A stretch of 64,000 bases of DNA from Litchfieldella qijiaojingensis (GCF_014651875.1 NZ_BMXS01000006.1:62001-126000), one strand, 5' to 3'. Shown: positions 52,904-62,583, counted from the stretch's first letter. Made by a program: numbers and translations. The notes: a model not told the origin generated them from the letters alone.

Positions 52904-54094
52904 TCACTTGCGTAGATAGCGCGAGACGAGCTTCTCCTCACGGATCAACCCTTGGGGGCGGAATAGCACGATCGCGGCCAGCAGCAGGGCCACAAGCAAC
53001 CAACGGAAGTAAGCCGCGCGTCTGGGCAGATCGTCAGCAATCAGCGCCAGCAGCGGCTCGATGGCATTGGCGAGGAAGGCGGTACCACTCCACACGCCCC
53101 ATACGATGAAGCCGCCGATAATGGCGCCGCGGTTGTTGCCGCTACCGCCGAGCATCAGCATCACCCACACCAGGAAAGTGGCGAACAGGGCGTGGAAGTG
53201 ACTGTAATCGATCGTCACCACGTAGTGGGCATACAGTGCGCCGGCGATTCCCATGATGACTGCCCCGACCACGAACGACTGGATGCGCACGTAGGTAATG
53301 TGCTTGCCGTTCATCGCTGCCGAGGCTTCCTCGTCACGGATGGCGCGCAGCATCCTCCCCCACGGTGACCGGCAGGCCCGTTCGATGAGCAGGTAGGCGC
53401 CGGCAACGAACAGCGAGATGATCACCAAATAGAACAGTGGATAATCGCGTGGCGAGAGCGGGTCCAGCACCGCTGTCACCCACTGTGGCAGCCAGGCACA
53501 ACCTTGCGTTTCGACCACGCAATGCAGCGGTTGGGGAATGCCCCGCAGCGGTTGTGGCCCATTGGCGAGCCAGCGCTCGTTCTGGAAGATCAGCCGGATG
53601 ATCTCCGCCACGCCGATGGTGGCAATGGCGAGAAAGTCCATGCGCAACCGCAACACTGGAACGGCTACCAGAAATGCCACCACTGCGGATACCAGTGCCG
53701 CGGCGGCGACCCCGACCAGGAACGGCAGGCCTAGGCCGAACGCCATCTGGGTGTACTGCGCGGCGATGCCGGTGGGTGCCTCGACGGTCATCAATGCGGA
53801 GGTGAAGGCCCCGATCGCGAAGAAACCGGCGACGCCGAAGTTCAGATGACCGGTGTAACCCCACTGGATGTTCAAGCCGAGCGTCAGCAGCGCGTAGACG
53901 CAACCCATGGTGGCGAACGAGACGGTGTAGGCGAGAATTCCACTGGGTAGTGAAGTCGTCAACGAGAAGGCCAGCACCACGCCTGCGACGATTGCCACGG
54001 GCAGGCGCCAGCGGCGTGCCGGCAGTACCAGCAGCAACAGCAGTGTGGCCGGTATGATCAGCAATAGCCCTTTGACCAGGATCAGTGGTGGCAT
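52904..54094 (-). CDS. livM: Branched-chain amino acid-type ABC transporter permease LivM-like
   Basis: 396 residues, about nine or ten membrane segments. Typical features: LGLNIQWGYTGHLNFGVAGFFAIGAFTSALM, the region between helices with VLRLRMDFLAIATIGVAEIIRLIFQNE, and the EAA-like loop RSPWGRMLRAIRDEEASAAMNGK. It follows livH by 3 bases and is the last gene of the livGFHM operon. The substrate may be a branched-chain amino acid, amide or urea-type compound; family membership does not decide. Confidence 0.9.
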   Translation of the reverse strand: MPPLILVKGLLLIIPATLLLLLVLPARRWRLPVAIVAGVVLAFSLTTSLPSGILAYTVSFATMGCVYALLTLGLNIQWGYTGHLNFGVAGFFAIGAFTSALMTVEAPTGIAAQYTQMAFGLGLPFLVGVAAAALVSAVVAFLVAVPVLRLRMDFLAIATIGVAEIIRLIFQNERWLANGPQPLRGIPQPLHCVVETQGCAWLPQWVTAVLDPLSPRDYPLFYLVIISLFVAGAYLLIERACRSPWGRMLRAIRDEEASAAMNGKHITYVRIQSFVVGAVIMGIAGALYAHYVVTIDYSHFHALFATFLVWVMLMLGGSGNNRGAIIGGFIVWGVWSGTAFLANAIEPLLALIADDLPRRAAYFRWLLVALLLAAIVLFRPQGLIREEKLVSRYLRK

Positions 54095-54097
54095 CGC

Positions 54098-55168
54098 TCA
54101 GCCTCCCCCTCGTCCGAACAGGCCTTGCGGGCGCACCAGCAGCACGATCACCATTAGCACGAAGGCCACGGCGGGCCCGTAGGTTGGGTCAAGGAAAGCA
54201 GTGGATACTTGGTGCGCGACACCGATGATCAGCGCTCCCGCCAGTGCCCCATAGGGGTTGCCGATGCCACCCATGATGGTTGCCGCGAACATCGGCAGCA
54301 GCAACCAGAAGCCCATTTCGGGGCGTAACTGAGAGGATAGCCCGTACATGGTCCCGCCAGCGGCGGCGAGCGCTCCGCCAAGCAGCCAGGTCCAGGCAAT
54401 CACCCGCTCGGTGTTGATGCCGCGCACCTGTGCAAGCTCCGGATTGTCCGCCGTGGCGCGCATGGCTTTGCCAATGCGCGTGCGCTCCAGCAGTGCATAC
54501 ACACCGAGCATGAGCACCAGGGCCAGTGCCAGGATAAATAGCTGGTCAGCACGTACGCGGATGTTCAGTGGCAGTGTCAGGGCCGGATTGGGTCGTCCTG
54601 GGTAATAAAAGTGAAAGTCCGGCCCCCAAGCGATGTAGATGATGCTGCGCAGGAAAAAGGCCATTGCCAGCGATGCCATCGCGAACAGTACGAGATGAGC
54701 ATGCTGGTTGCGCAAGCGTCGATAGACGGCACGGTCGACGACCATGGCTACCAACCCGACCAGAGGCATGGAGAGCAGCAGGGCCACGGGGAACTCCCAG
54801 CCGAACGAAAGAGGCGACAGCGGCTCGCCCTGGGGCAGCCAGGCGAGAAAGGCGAAGGTGAAATAGGCTCCCAGGGTGACCAGGGCCCCGTGCGAGAAAT
54901 TGGGAAACTTGAGCACGCCATAGACAAGTGTCAGCCCGATGCTCCCCAAACCGATGATGCCGCCGAGCATCATTCCCCAGGCGGCGAGCGACAGCAGTCG
55001 TTCGGCACTCACGCCCTGTAGCTGGGCGAGCACCAGTAACAGGAGGAGCACCACGGCGATCGCGGCCAGCAGGAAGGCACGCGTCTGGACCACGTCGTGC
55101 ACCCGTTCGCCAAGCCGCTTGTCGCGCTTGACCGGTGCCCGCTCCTCGCTCTCTTGGATCGTGCCCAT
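54098..55168 (-). CDS. livH: Branched-chain amino acid-type ABC transporter permease LivH-like
   Basis: 356 residues; longer than usual LivH because of an N-terminal extension (about 30 hydrophilic residues, EERAPVKRDKRLGERVHDVV) before the first helix. Family segments: GLGSIGLTLVYGVLKFPNFSHGALVTLGAY, and the EAA-like loop RTRIGKAMRATADNPELAQVRGINTERVI. It is between livF (2-base gap) and livM (3-base gap). It forms the pore together with LivM. Confidence 0.9.
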   Translation of the reverse strand: MGTIQESEERAPVKRDKRLGERVHDVVQTRAFLLAAIAVVLLLLLVLAQLQGVSAERLLSLAAWGMMLGGIIGLGSIGLTLVYGVLKFPNFSHGALVTLGAYFTFAFLAWLPQGEPLSPLSFGWEFPVALLLSMPLVGLVAMVVDRAVYRRLRNQHAHLVLFAMASLAMAFFLRSIIYIAWGPDFHFYYPGRPNPALTLPLNIRVRADQLFILALALVLMLGVYALLERTRIGKAMRATADNPELAQVRGINTERVIAWTWLLGGALAAAGGTMYGLSSQLRPEMGFWLLLPMFAATIMGGIGNPYGALAGALIIGVAHQVSTAFLDPTYGPAVAFVLMVIVLLVRPQGLFGRGGG

Positions 55169-55170
55169 GC

Positions 55171-55878
55171 TCAGCCCCCTAGGTACAATCGGCCCACCTC
55201 TGGATCATCGAGCAGTGCCTGGCCCGGCCCTTCCACCCGGTTCTGTCCGCTGGCGAGCACATAGCCGCGAGCGGCCATTGCCAGCGACTTGCGTGCGTTC
55301 TGCTCGACCATCAGTACCGCTGGTCCCGTCTCGTTGATATGGCGAATGTTGTCGAAGATCTCGTCGACGAGCTTCGGTGACAGTCCGGCGGAGGGCTCAT
55401 CGAGCAGTAGCAAGTCCGGCTCCAGCATCAGCGCGCTGCCGATGGCGACCATCTGGCGTTCGCCTCCGGACATCTTGCCGACGCGCTGGTGACGGCGTTC
55501 GCGCAACTTGGGAAACAGTGCATAGACCCACTCCTTGCGCTCGGGAATTGCCCGCTCGTCGAGCAGGTAGCCGCCCATCTCGAGGTTCTCCTCGACGGTG
55601 AGTTGCACGAAGACGTTGGCTACCTGGGGCACGTAGCACATGCCTTCCTTGACGATGTCGTAGGGGGAGCGGCCAGTGATTTCCTTGTCACGGAAGCGGA
55701 TCGACCCTTGCTTCGGCGGGACCAATCCGAATACCGCCTTCATCAGCGTAGACTTGCCGGCGCCATTGGGGCCTATCAGCGACACGATTTCCCCTTCGTT
55801 CACCTCCAGGTGCACGTCGTGCAGGATTTCGGTGTCGCCGTATCCGGCAGTGACTCCCTCAGCCTTCAACAGCGGCAT
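55171..55878 (-). CDS. livF: Branched-chain amino acid-type ABC transporter ATPase LivF-like
   Basis: 235 residues. Walker A LIGPNGAGKSTLMKAVFG, signature KMSGGERQMV, Walker B LLLDEPSAGLSPKLVDEIF and the H-loop in VLMVEQNARKS, all typical of LivF. The start ATG at 55878 lies inside the end of livG, a 20-base overlap, so the two are translationally linked. It drives the LivHM permeases with LivG. Confidence 0.92.
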   Translation of the reverse strand: MPLLKAEGVTAGYGDTEILHDVHLEVNEGEIVSLIGPNGAGKSTLMKAVFGLVPPKQGSIRFRDKEITGRSPYDIVKEGMCYVPQVANVFVQLTVEENLEMGGYLLDERAIPERKEWVYALFPKLRERRHQRVGKMSGGERQMVAIGSALMLEPDLLLLDEPSAGLSPKLVDEIFDNIRHINETGPAVLMVEQNARKSLAMAARGYVLASGQNRVEGPGQALLDDPEVGRLYLGG

Positions 55879-56698
55879 ACTGCCCTCCGAGATAGGCTTC
55901 CAGCACCCTGGGGTTGCGACGAACCTCTTCCGGCGAGCCCGTCATGAGCTGTCGCCCCTCGCTCATCACTACCACCGGGTCGCACAACGACATGATCAGA
56001 TCCATGTCGTGTTCGATGACCAGAAAGGTAATGCCGCGCTCGCGGTTGAGATAGCGGATGTTGTCGGTGAGACGATGCATGAGGGTGGGGTTGACGCCAG
56101 CGCCCGGCTCGTCGAGCAGAACCAACTGGGGGTCGGTCATCAGCGTGCGTGCCAGTTCCAGCAGCTTCTTCTGCCCGCCTGAGAGGTTACGCGCGTATTC
56201 GTCATGTAAGTGGTCGAGTTCGACGAACTCGAGTACTTCCAGCGCCTTGTCGCGGTTGGCCAGCTCCTGGCGTCTCACCGCGCCGGGGCGAAACCAGGTG
56301 TTGAACAGCCGCTCTCCCTGCTGGCCGGGTGGAATCAGCATGAGATTTTCCAGCACCGACAGGCTCTGATGTTCGCGAGGTATCTGGAAGGTGCGGCACA
56401 GGCCGTGTTGAAAAACCCGGTGAGGAGGCAGGTTGGTGATGTCTTTTCCGTTGAAGATGACGCGTCCCGCCTGGGCGAGATGGAAGCCGGTGACCACGTT
56501 GAACAACGTGGTCTTGCCGGCCCCGTTGGGGCCGATCAAGCCGGTGATCGTGCCCTCGCGAACACTCAGGTCCGCGCCGTCGAGCGCCCGCAGGCTATCG
56601 AAATCGCGTACGAGGCCTTGCACCTCTAAGAGGAGCGCGCCACTGGATCGTGACGTCTTGTTATGGAGCCCCTCGTCTTCAGTGGCTTGTGTCGTCAT
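55859..56698 (-). CDS. livG: Branched-chain amino acid-type ABC transporter ATPase LivG-like
   Basis: 279 residues. Walker A IGPNGAGKTTLFNVVTG, signature LSGGQKKLLELA, Walker B LVLLDEPGAGVNPTLMHRL and H-loop IEHDMDLIMSLCD, as in LivG. ATG 56698 has a GGGGGG run upstream; the open frame continues another 225 bases, but that part is low-complexity and unsupported. It is the first gene of the livGFHM operon and divergent from the binding protein at 56911 (212 bases between starts). Confidence 0.9.
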   Translation of the reverse strand: MTTQATEDEGLHNKTSRSSGALLLEVQGLVRDFDSLRALDGADLSVREGTITGLIGPNGAGKTTLFNVVTGFHLAQAGRVIFNGKDITNLPPHRVFQHGLCRTFQIPREHQSLSVLENLMLIPPGQQGERLFNTWFRPGAVRRQELANRDKALEVLEFVELDHLHDEYARNLSGGQKKLLELARTLMTDPQLVLLDEPGAGVNPTLMHRLTDNIRYLNRERGITFLVIEHDMDLIMSLCDPVVVMSEGRQLMTGSPEEVRRNPRVLEAYLGGQYAAVEG

Positions 56699-56910
56699 GC
56701 CATCCCCCCAGAGGTGGCCCTGCGCCAACGTCTTTGAACATAGCAACATCGCCAAAGCCTGTCGAAGCGCGGGGCAGGCGCGTCGGTCGCGATGCATCAG
56801 GTTCCAGCGTCTACACTCCCCAAAGAGGAACTGCTTGCGCCGTTTCGTCGAAATGCGTCCTGCGTCAGGCAGTCCCCTAGACAACCGACGAACGCAGGAG
56901 GGAAACATCA

Positions 56911-58254
56911 ATGAACAACACACGACACACTGGCACCGGGCGTCATCGCGCGCCTGTGTCAGCCGCCCTCGGCGTATTTACCTTGAGCGCGGTGCTTGCC
57001 GCGGGTGGTGCGAGCGCCCAGGACGCGCCGCCGGCGATCAAGGTCGGGCAGATCGCTCCCTTCACGGGCGCAGGGGCAGAGTTTGGCGAGTTCTATCGTG
57101 ATGGCGCGGCGCTGGGCGTCGACCACATCAACGCCGCGACGCAGGAAGTACTGGGGGGACCGGTGATCGCGGAACATTTGAGCGAGGATTCCAACACCCT
57201 GCCCACGCCGGCCATCCAGGCGGCACGCCAACTCGTCGAGGTCGAGGGCGTACCCGCCATTATCGGGGGCTGGTCGAGTGGCGTGACCGTGGCAGTGGCC
57301 ACCTCGGTGACGATACCCTCGGAGGTGCTGCAGATCTCCAACGGCTCGACCTCGCCGCTGATTTCGGTGCTGCCCGAGGACCTCGAGGCCGACCTGCTGT
57401 TTCGCACCACGGCCTCCGATGCCCTGCAGGGGGTGGTCGCCGCCCAGCTCGCCCGTGGCGAGATCTTCGAGGACTATAGCGTGGACAGCGCCTCGACGAT
57501 CTTCATCAACAACCCCTATGGCCAGGGGTTGTCCAATGCCTTCGCCAGGGCCTTCCAGGCTCGCGGTGGCACCATCACCGCCCAGGTCCCGCATCCCGAG
57601 GAGCCGCAGCCGACCTACACCTCGCAGCTTGCCCAGGCCTTCCAGGGCGACCCCGAGATGTTGCTTGCCGCGAGCTATCCCGGCCATAGCGCCACCTTCC
57701 TCCAGGAAGCCCGCGATATCTTCGACCAGACCGTGTGGCAGTTCGTCGATGGCAATCGCTCCCAGGAGGTCATCGACGCCGTGGGGGCCGATGACCTGGA
57801 GGGCTTGATCGGCACCGCGCCGGGACAGGATCCGAGCATCCCCGGCTTCGAGAACTTCGCCACGGCGTTCGAGGAGGCCTACGGCCATGACCGCATTCCG
57901 CCGTTCACCGAATCGGCCTATGACGCCGCCATGCTGATTGGCCTGGCCACGGTCAAGGCCATCGCCGACGGGCACGACAGCGTCGAGGCCATCACCGGTA
58001 CGGTGCTACGTGACCGCCTGCGCGAGGTCGCCAATCCGCCTGGGATGGAGATCGTCGCTGGTGATCTGGACAGCATCACCGCGGGTGTCGAGGCGATCAT
58101 GAACGGCGAGGACGTCGCCTATACCGGCGCGGCTGGACCGGCCGACTTCGACGACAGCGGCGACGTGATCACCCCGATCGCCATCTGGAAGTACACCAAC
58201 GGCAGCATCGAGAACCTGCAGATCCAGTCGCCGGACGACATTCCTGCGGAATGA
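56911..58254 (+). CDS. Periplasmic substrate-binding protein of the Liv-type transporter
   Basis: 447 residues. Signal peptide ending near GGASAQD, then KVGQIAPFTGAGAEFGEFYRDGAALGVDHIN, the common start of LivK/AmiC-type proteins, and EGVPAIIGGWSSGVTVAVATSVTIPSEVLQISNGSTSP, the usual ligand-proximal region. Divergent from livGFHM; AGGAGGG precedes the ATG. The highly acidic composition fits a salt-adapted periplasmic protein. It supplies the transporter with substrate; the ligand is not predictable from sequence. Confidence 0.9.
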   Translation: MNNTRHTGTGRHRAPVSAALGVFTLSAVLAAGGASAQDAPPAIKVGQIAPFTGAGAEFGEFYRDGAALGVDHINAATQEVLGGPVIAEHLSEDSNTLPTPAIQAARQLVEVEGVPAIIGGWSSGVTVAVATSVTIPSEVLQISNGSTSPLISVLPEDLEADLLFRTTASDALQGVVAAQLARGEIFEDYSVDSASTIFINNPYGQGLSNAFARAFQARGGTITAQVPHPEEPQPTYTSQLAQAFQGDPEMLLAASYPGHSATFLQEARDIFDQTVWQFVDGNRSQEVIDAVGADDLEGLIGTAPGQDPSIPGFENFATAFEEAYGHDRIPPFTESAYDAAMLIGLATVKAIADGHDSVEAITGTVLRDRLREVANPPGMEIVAGDLDSITAGVEAIMNGEDVAYTGAAGPADFDDSGDVITPIAIWKYTNGSIENLQIQSPDDIPAE

Positions 58255-58286
58255 GCCGTGTCGTTTGGGCGGTGATCAACGTAACT

Positions 58287-58315
58287 AGCCCGGACGGGTT
58301 CGCCCCGCCCGGGCT
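58287..58315 (+). terminator. Stem-loop after the binding protein gene
   Basis: AGCCCGG and CCGGGCT arms with an inner CGGG/CCCG pairing and one mismatch, in the 99-bp gap between the binding-protein and DUF1326 genes. The T-run is weak. It could limit read-through into the DUF1326 gene. Confidence 0.6.
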
Positions 58316-58353
58316 ATGAGGGAATCGAGTCGAGTCCGATCGGGAGGAAAACC

Positions 58354-58992
58354 ATGATCGATTGGAGCATCGAATCTGTCACGTTCGGCAATTGCAACTG
58401 TGACTACAACTGTCCCTGCCAGTTCGAGCTGCGCCCCACCCAAGGAAACTGCCGCGGCTTCGAAGTGGGGCGGATCGAACACGGCCATTTTGACGACATC
58501 AGCCTCGATGGCCTCCGCTGGGCCCTGCTCTACGCATGGCCGGGGGCGATCTTCGAGGGCAACGGCACCATGCAGGCGATCATCGACGAGCGCGCCGACG
58601 AGCGTCAGCGCCAGGCGTTGATCACGGTGCTTCATGGCGGAGAAACCGAGGAAGCCAAGACCCACTGGTGGGTGTTCCATGCCATGTCGAGCACCGTCCA
58701 CGAACCGCTCTTCAAGCCGATCGACGTCGAGATCGACATCGAAAGTCGCACCGCGCGGGTCTCGATTCCGGGCGTGCTGGTATCGAGCGGACAGCCCATC
58801 ATCAGCCCGGCGACCGGCGAGGAACACCGCGTCCGCATCGATATCCCGGCCGGCATCGAGTTCGAGATTGCCGAGATCGGCAGCGCCTCGGCAAAGGCCA
58901 CCGGCGCGATCGAACTGGATCTGAATGATAGCTATGGCCAGTTCAATGTCATACGCCATTCGGGGACGGGGGTGGTCCACACCCGGGTGTGA
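58354..58992 (+). CDS. DUF1326 family protein
   Basis: 212 residues. The cysteine motif CNCDYNCPCQF at residues 14-24 and the segment GFEVGRIEHGHFDDISLDGLRWALLYAWPG are characteristic of DUF1326, a family of unknown function whose clustered cysteines suggest metal binding. No signal peptide. The ATG has GGGAGG upstream. It is separated from the binding protein by a stem-loop and followed by a 207-bp gap, so it is probably its own unit. Confidence 0.85.
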   Translation: MIDWSIESVTFGNCNCDYNCPCQFELRPTQGNCRGFEVGRIEHGHFDDISLDGLRWALLYAWPGAIFEGNGTMQAIIDERADERQRQALITVLHGGETEEAKTHWWVFHAMSSTVHEPLFKPIDVEIDIESRTARVSIPGVLVSSGQPIISPATGEEHRVRIDIPAGIEFEIAEIGSASAKATGAIELDLNDSYGQFNVIRHSGTGVVHTRV

Positions 58993-59199
58993 GACACCCT
59001 GCCGCCGGACGGTCGCATAGGACCGCGAGCGCACTGATTGCCTGGGGCAGTGCGACATTGACATGGCTGCCGTTGCTAGCTGACCCCATTGCTGCGGGGG
59101 CCTGTTCCGGTCTCCCGCATCGGCGCACTCAGGCGCTTGGCTGCGGGCCGCGAACAGGGCAAGGTAAAGACTCTCGCATCTGCCTGACAGGAGTCATCC

Positions 59200-59514
59200 A
59201 TGATCGCCCAGACCCCCAAGCCGCCATACTACGCCGTGATATTCACTTCCGTGCGTAGTGAACTCGACGATGAAGACTATGAGGCCATGGCAACACGCAT
59301 GGTGGAACTTGCCAGCCAACAGCCCGGTTTCCTGGGGGTGGAGTCGGCACGCGAGGACGTTGGCATCACTGTTTCCTACTGGGATAGTCTCGAGGCGATC
59401 AAACGCTGGAAAGCGCATGTCGAGCACCGCGAGGCGCAGCGCCTGGGTCTTGAACGTTGGTACTCGACGTTCAAGACCCGCATCAGTCGTGTCGAGCGGG
59501 ACTATGGCATCTGA
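59200..59514 (+). CDS. ABM (antibiotic biosynthesis monooxygenase) domain protein
   Basis: 104 residues. The dimeric alpha/beta fold is seen from YYAVIFTSVRSELDDEDYEAMATRMVELASQQPGFLGVES and the C-terminal WKAHVEHREAQRLGLERWYSTFKTRISRVERDYG. ABM proteins are small monooxygenases or quinone-handling proteins; many are of unknown role. The ATG follows GACAGGAG. It is followed by the DUF1772 gene in the same direction, 73 bases later. Confidence 0.85.
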   Translation: MIAQTPKPPYYAVIFTSVRSELDDEDYEAMATRMVELASQQPGFLGVESAREDVGITVSYWDSLEAIKRWKAHVEHREAQRLGLERWYSTFKTRISRVERDYGI

Positions 59515-59587
59515 AATCGATCACAGGATGTCTTCCGGCATGTAGCTGGCGGTTGGTGCCGCGTTCCAACGACACAAGGAGAGTGTG

Positions 59588-60019
59588 ATGCACGACGTTT
59601 TTTCGTTTCTGGCCGTAATTTGCAGCGGAGTTTTCGCCGGAGCTGCGATCTATATCAATGCGGTGGAACATCCGGCAAGGATGACATGCGGTGCGCGTGT
59701 TGCCCTGCAGCAGTGGGATCCGAGTTACGCCCGCGCGACGGTAATGCAGGCTTCTCTTGCCGTGATCGGTTGTCTGTTCGCCATTCTTGCATGGCTGACC
59801 GGTGCCAGTATGTGGTTCCTGCCCGCAGGACTGATCCTGCTCTCCGTGGCACCCTACACGCTGGTCGTGGTGATGCCGACCAACAAGCGGCTGCAGGCCT
59901 TGGGCCCGGATAGCGACGATGCTGAGATTGCGCGCTTGTTGCAGCGTTGGAACGTACTCCACGGTGTCAGGAGCGCGCTTGGATTCGTAGCCTTCGCTTG
60001 GCTCGTGGCCTTGGCCTAA
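59588..60019 (+). CDS. DUF1772 family membrane protein
   Basis: 143 residues with four hydrophobic segments. The N-terminus FLAVICSGVFAGAAIYINAVEHPARM and the C-terminal LLQRWNVLHGVRSALGFVAFAWL are typical of DUF1772 (anthrone oxygenase-like) proteins. ATG 59588 is preferred over GTG 59585 because AGGAG sits 6 bases upstream. It may form an operon with the ABM protein. Convergent with the patatin gene, only 9 bases apart. Confidence 0.82.
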   Translation: MHDVFSFLAVICSGVFAGAAIYINAVEHPARMTCGARVALQQWDPSYARATVMQASLAVIGCLFAILAWLTGASMWFLPAGLILLSVAPYTLVVVMPTNKRLQALGPDSDDAEIARLLQRWNVLHGVRSALGFVAFAWLVALA

Positions 60020-60028
60020 GCTTTCTAT

Positions 60029-61099
60029 CTACTTCACCACTTCCAACGAATCGGCGTACTCGCCGCACAGGTCCACGGTCGAGCGTTTTCCCAGGTCGAC
60101 GAAGTGCTCGTCCAACCAGCGTTCCGCGGCGCGGTAGCCGATGTCGTGCAGGCGCTCGATAAAGGCCATCTTGGCATTCATGCGGGTGAAGGCATCGAAG
60201 GCGTTCATCTCCTTGGTTGCCTCGATCCGGTGAAGGTGCAGGCTATCGATCTTGCGGAATAGCTCTGCCTGGTAGTCGTGGCCTGACTTCTCTTCTTCGA
60301 CCAGCAAACGTTTGATCAGGGCGATGGTGCGCAAGTCCTGGTGCAGGCTGCTGTTGAAACTGATCTCGTTAATGCGGTCGATGATATCGTGGGCCAGGCG
60401 GGGGACACCCGGGCGCTCCAGTGGATTGATCTGGACCAGCATGAGATCGCCCGGGCGGCTTTCCGCGACCAGTGGCAGCAGCGATGGATTCGCGGAATAA
60501 CCGCCATCCCAGTAGCTTTCGCCTTCTATCTCGACGGCGTGAAACAGCACCGGCAGGGCGGCCGAGGCCAATACCGCCTCACGCGACAGCTCGGCATTGC
60601 GAAACACGCGCGATTTGCCGGTGTGCACATTGGTGGCGCAGACGAACAGGCGGATGTCATCGAACTTGTGTAGCCGTTCGAAATTTACATGCCGATCGAG
60701 GAGTTCCCGCAACGGGTTCACGTTGAACGGATTCATCTGATAGGGCGATATGAGACGCGAGATAGCGTCGAACACGCGGTACAAGGGCATGAAAGCCGAG
60801 TTCCAGTGGCCGAACAGCAATTGTGCGACGCTGGCGCCCGGCAAGCTGCTGTTGCCTGCATGACCTACATCGTGCCAGAAGGCGCTTAGCGCGTCGCGTG
60901 CGCCCTGCCGTCCACCCTTGGCCCAGCCGCTGGCCAGCACCACGGCGTTCATGGCCCCGGCACTGGTCCCGCTCAGGCCGCCGAATTCAAGCCTTTCGTG
61001 TTCCAGTAGCCGGTCCAAGACACCCCATGTGAAGGCACCATGCGAGCCACCGCCTTGCAGGGCCAGGTCGACGCACTTGGATACGCGCTGAGTTGGCAT
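60029..61099 (-). CDS. Patatin-like phospholipase
   Basis: 356 residues. Catalytic dyad motifs are visible: the oxyanion loop GGGSHGAFTWGVL, the nucleophile in GLSGTSAGAMNAVVLA (GxSxG) and the aspartate in YWDGGYSANPS. No signal peptide is apparent, so a cytoplasmic or membrane-bound lipid hydrolase is likely. The long C-terminal part (HQDLRTIALIKRLLVEEEKSGHDYQ...) is typical of the bacterial DUF3734-like group. It is divergent from the TRAP operon. Confidence 0.9.
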   Translation of the reverse strand: MPTQRVSKCVDLALQGGGSHGAFTWGVLDRLLEHERLEFGGLSGTSAGAMNAVVLASGWAKGGRQGARDALSAFWHDVGHAGNSSLPGASVAQLLFGHWNSAFMPLYRVFDAISRLISPYQMNPFNVNPLRELLDRHVNFERLHKFDDIRLFVCATNVHTGKSRVFRNAELSREAVLASAALPVLFHAVEIEGESYWDGGYSANPSLLPLVAESRPGDLMLVQINPLERPGVPRLAHDIIDRINEISFNSSLHQDLRTIALIKRLLVEEEKSGHDYQAELFRKIDSLHLHRIEATKEMNAFDAFTRMNAKMAFIERLHDIGYRAAERWLDEHFVDLGKRSTVDLCGEYADSLEVVK

Positions 61100-61346
61100 G
61101 TGGTGGCCTCGTTGGAGCTGGTAGCGTTGAACTTCCTCGAAGTATAAGACAGGTATTGACTACGCCACCGTCAAGGCCTGCCTGTCCTGCGTGGATGCAT
61201 CGGCTTGTTTTCCGGATGGCACTTTTTAGAAAGGTCTTCTTTACTATATTTGAGGAAATGCAGGGGCCAGGTGCCCTGCCAGCCTTACTGCAGCAAATCG
61301 TGAACGATAACGATAACGACATTGCGTGCAATGGGAGAACAACACA

Positions 61347-62537
61347 ATGATGAACACAACAGACGCCAGCTTGGACACCAAGCCAGAGCAGACCACTGCG
61401 GATACCGACATACGGACGAAGTCGACTTCGCGTCGGCAGTTCCTGAAAGGCGGCTTGCTAGCCACTGGTGGGGTGGCGGCGAGTACGCTGGCTGCTCCGG
61501 CGGTGCTGGGGCAAAGCCCGATCGTCATCAAGATGCAGACCTCATGGCCCTCGGGTGACATCTGGATGGACTTCGCGCGCGAGTATGTCGATCGCGTCAA
61601 CCGGATGTCCGGTGGCCGGCTGCGGATCGACCTGTTGCCGGCGGGTGCTGTGGTCGGTGCCTTCCAGGTACTCGACGCCGTCAATGACGGCATTCTCGAT
61701 GCCGCACACACGGTGCCGGTATACTGGTATGGCAAGCACAAGGCTGCATCGCTGTTCGGCACCGGTCCAGTTTGGGGCGGCGATGCCACTACCATGTTGG
61801 GTTGGTTCTATCAGGGTGGCGGCAAGGAACTCTACCGCGAACTGACGCAGGACATCCTCGGTCTCGACGTCTATGGCTTCTATGGTTTCCCGATGCCTGC
61901 CCAGCCGTTTGGCTGGTTCAAGGAGCCAGTGACCACGATCGATGAAGTCCAGGGCCTCAAATACCGCACCGTGGGGCTTGCCGCTGACCTCATGCAAGAG
62001 CTTGGCATGAGCGTTACTCAACTACCGGGTGGCGAGATCGTGCCGGCAATGGAGCGCGGTGTCATCGATGCCTTCGAGTTCAACAACCCGTCCTCCGACT
62101 TGCGCTTTGGCGCGCAGGACGTGGCCAAGAACTACATCCTTTCCTCGTACCACCAAGCCAGTGAGTCGTTCGAGTTCATGTTCAACAGGGACTTCTTCGA
62201 CGACCTCGACGAGGACCTGCAGGCGATCCTGCAGTATGGCGTCGAGGCCGCATCGACTTCTAACACGGCGTTGGCGCTCGATCAGTACTCCAAGGACCTG
62301 CGGGCGTTGCAGGAGGAGCACGGCGTCACCGTACACCGCACGTCGCAGGAGATTCTCGACGCCGAGCTACAGGCTTGGGACAAGCTGATTCCTCAACTGG
62401 AGGAGGACGACTTCATGAAGCGGTGCATGGACAGTCAGCGCGAGTGGGTCGATCGCGTTGTTTTCTACGAGCTGATGAACAAGCCCGACCTGGCGCTTGC
62501 CTACGAGCACTATTTCCCGGGCAAGTTGAAGCTCTGA
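61347..62537 (+). CDS. TRAP transporter substrate-binding protein, Tat-exported (DctP family)
   Basis: 396 residues. A twin-arginine signal (TSRRQFLKGGLLATGGVAASTLAAPAVLG) precedes a DctP-type domain: IVIKMQTSWPSGDIWMDFAREYVDRVNRMSGGRLRIDLLPAGAVVG, and the substrate-contact segment LKYRTVGLAADLMQELGMSVTQLPGGEIVPAMERGVIDAFEF. Homologues of this type bind mannitol, alpha-keto acids or similar compounds, often as dimers. ATG 61347 has GGGAGAAC upstream. It is the first gene of a TRAP importer. Confidence 0.9.
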   Translation: MMNTTDASLDTKPEQTTADTDIRTKSTSRRQFLKGGLLATGGVAASTLAAPAVLGQSPIVIKMQTSWPSGDIWMDFAREYVDRVNRMSGGRLRIDLLPAGAVVGAFQVLDAVNDGILDAAHTVPVYWYGKHKAASLFGTGPVWGGDATTMLGWFYQGGGKELYRELTQDILGLDVYGFYGFPMPAQPFGWFKEPVTTIDEVQGLKYRTVGLAADLMQELGMSVTQLPGGEIVPAMERGVIDAFEFNNPSSDLRFGAQDVAKNYILSSYHQASESFEFMFNRDFFDDLDEDLQAILQYGVEAASTSNTALALDQYSKDLRALQEEHGVTVHRTSQEILDAELQAWDKLIPQLEEDDFMKRCMDSQREWVDRVVFYELMNKPDLALAYEHYFPGKLKL

Positions 62538-62551
62538 AATCGTCTGCCTGC

Positions 62552-62583
62552 CCCTGCCCCCGATCCTTGTGGCGGGGGCAGGG
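62552..62583 (+). terminator. Stem-loop between the TRAP binding protein and small permease
   Basis: CCCTGCCCCC (62552-62561) pairs perfectly with GGGGGCAGGG (62574-62583), extended by one G-C pair. No T-run follows. In TRAP operons such hairpins can protect or attenuate, giving more binding protein than permease. Confidence 0.55.
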
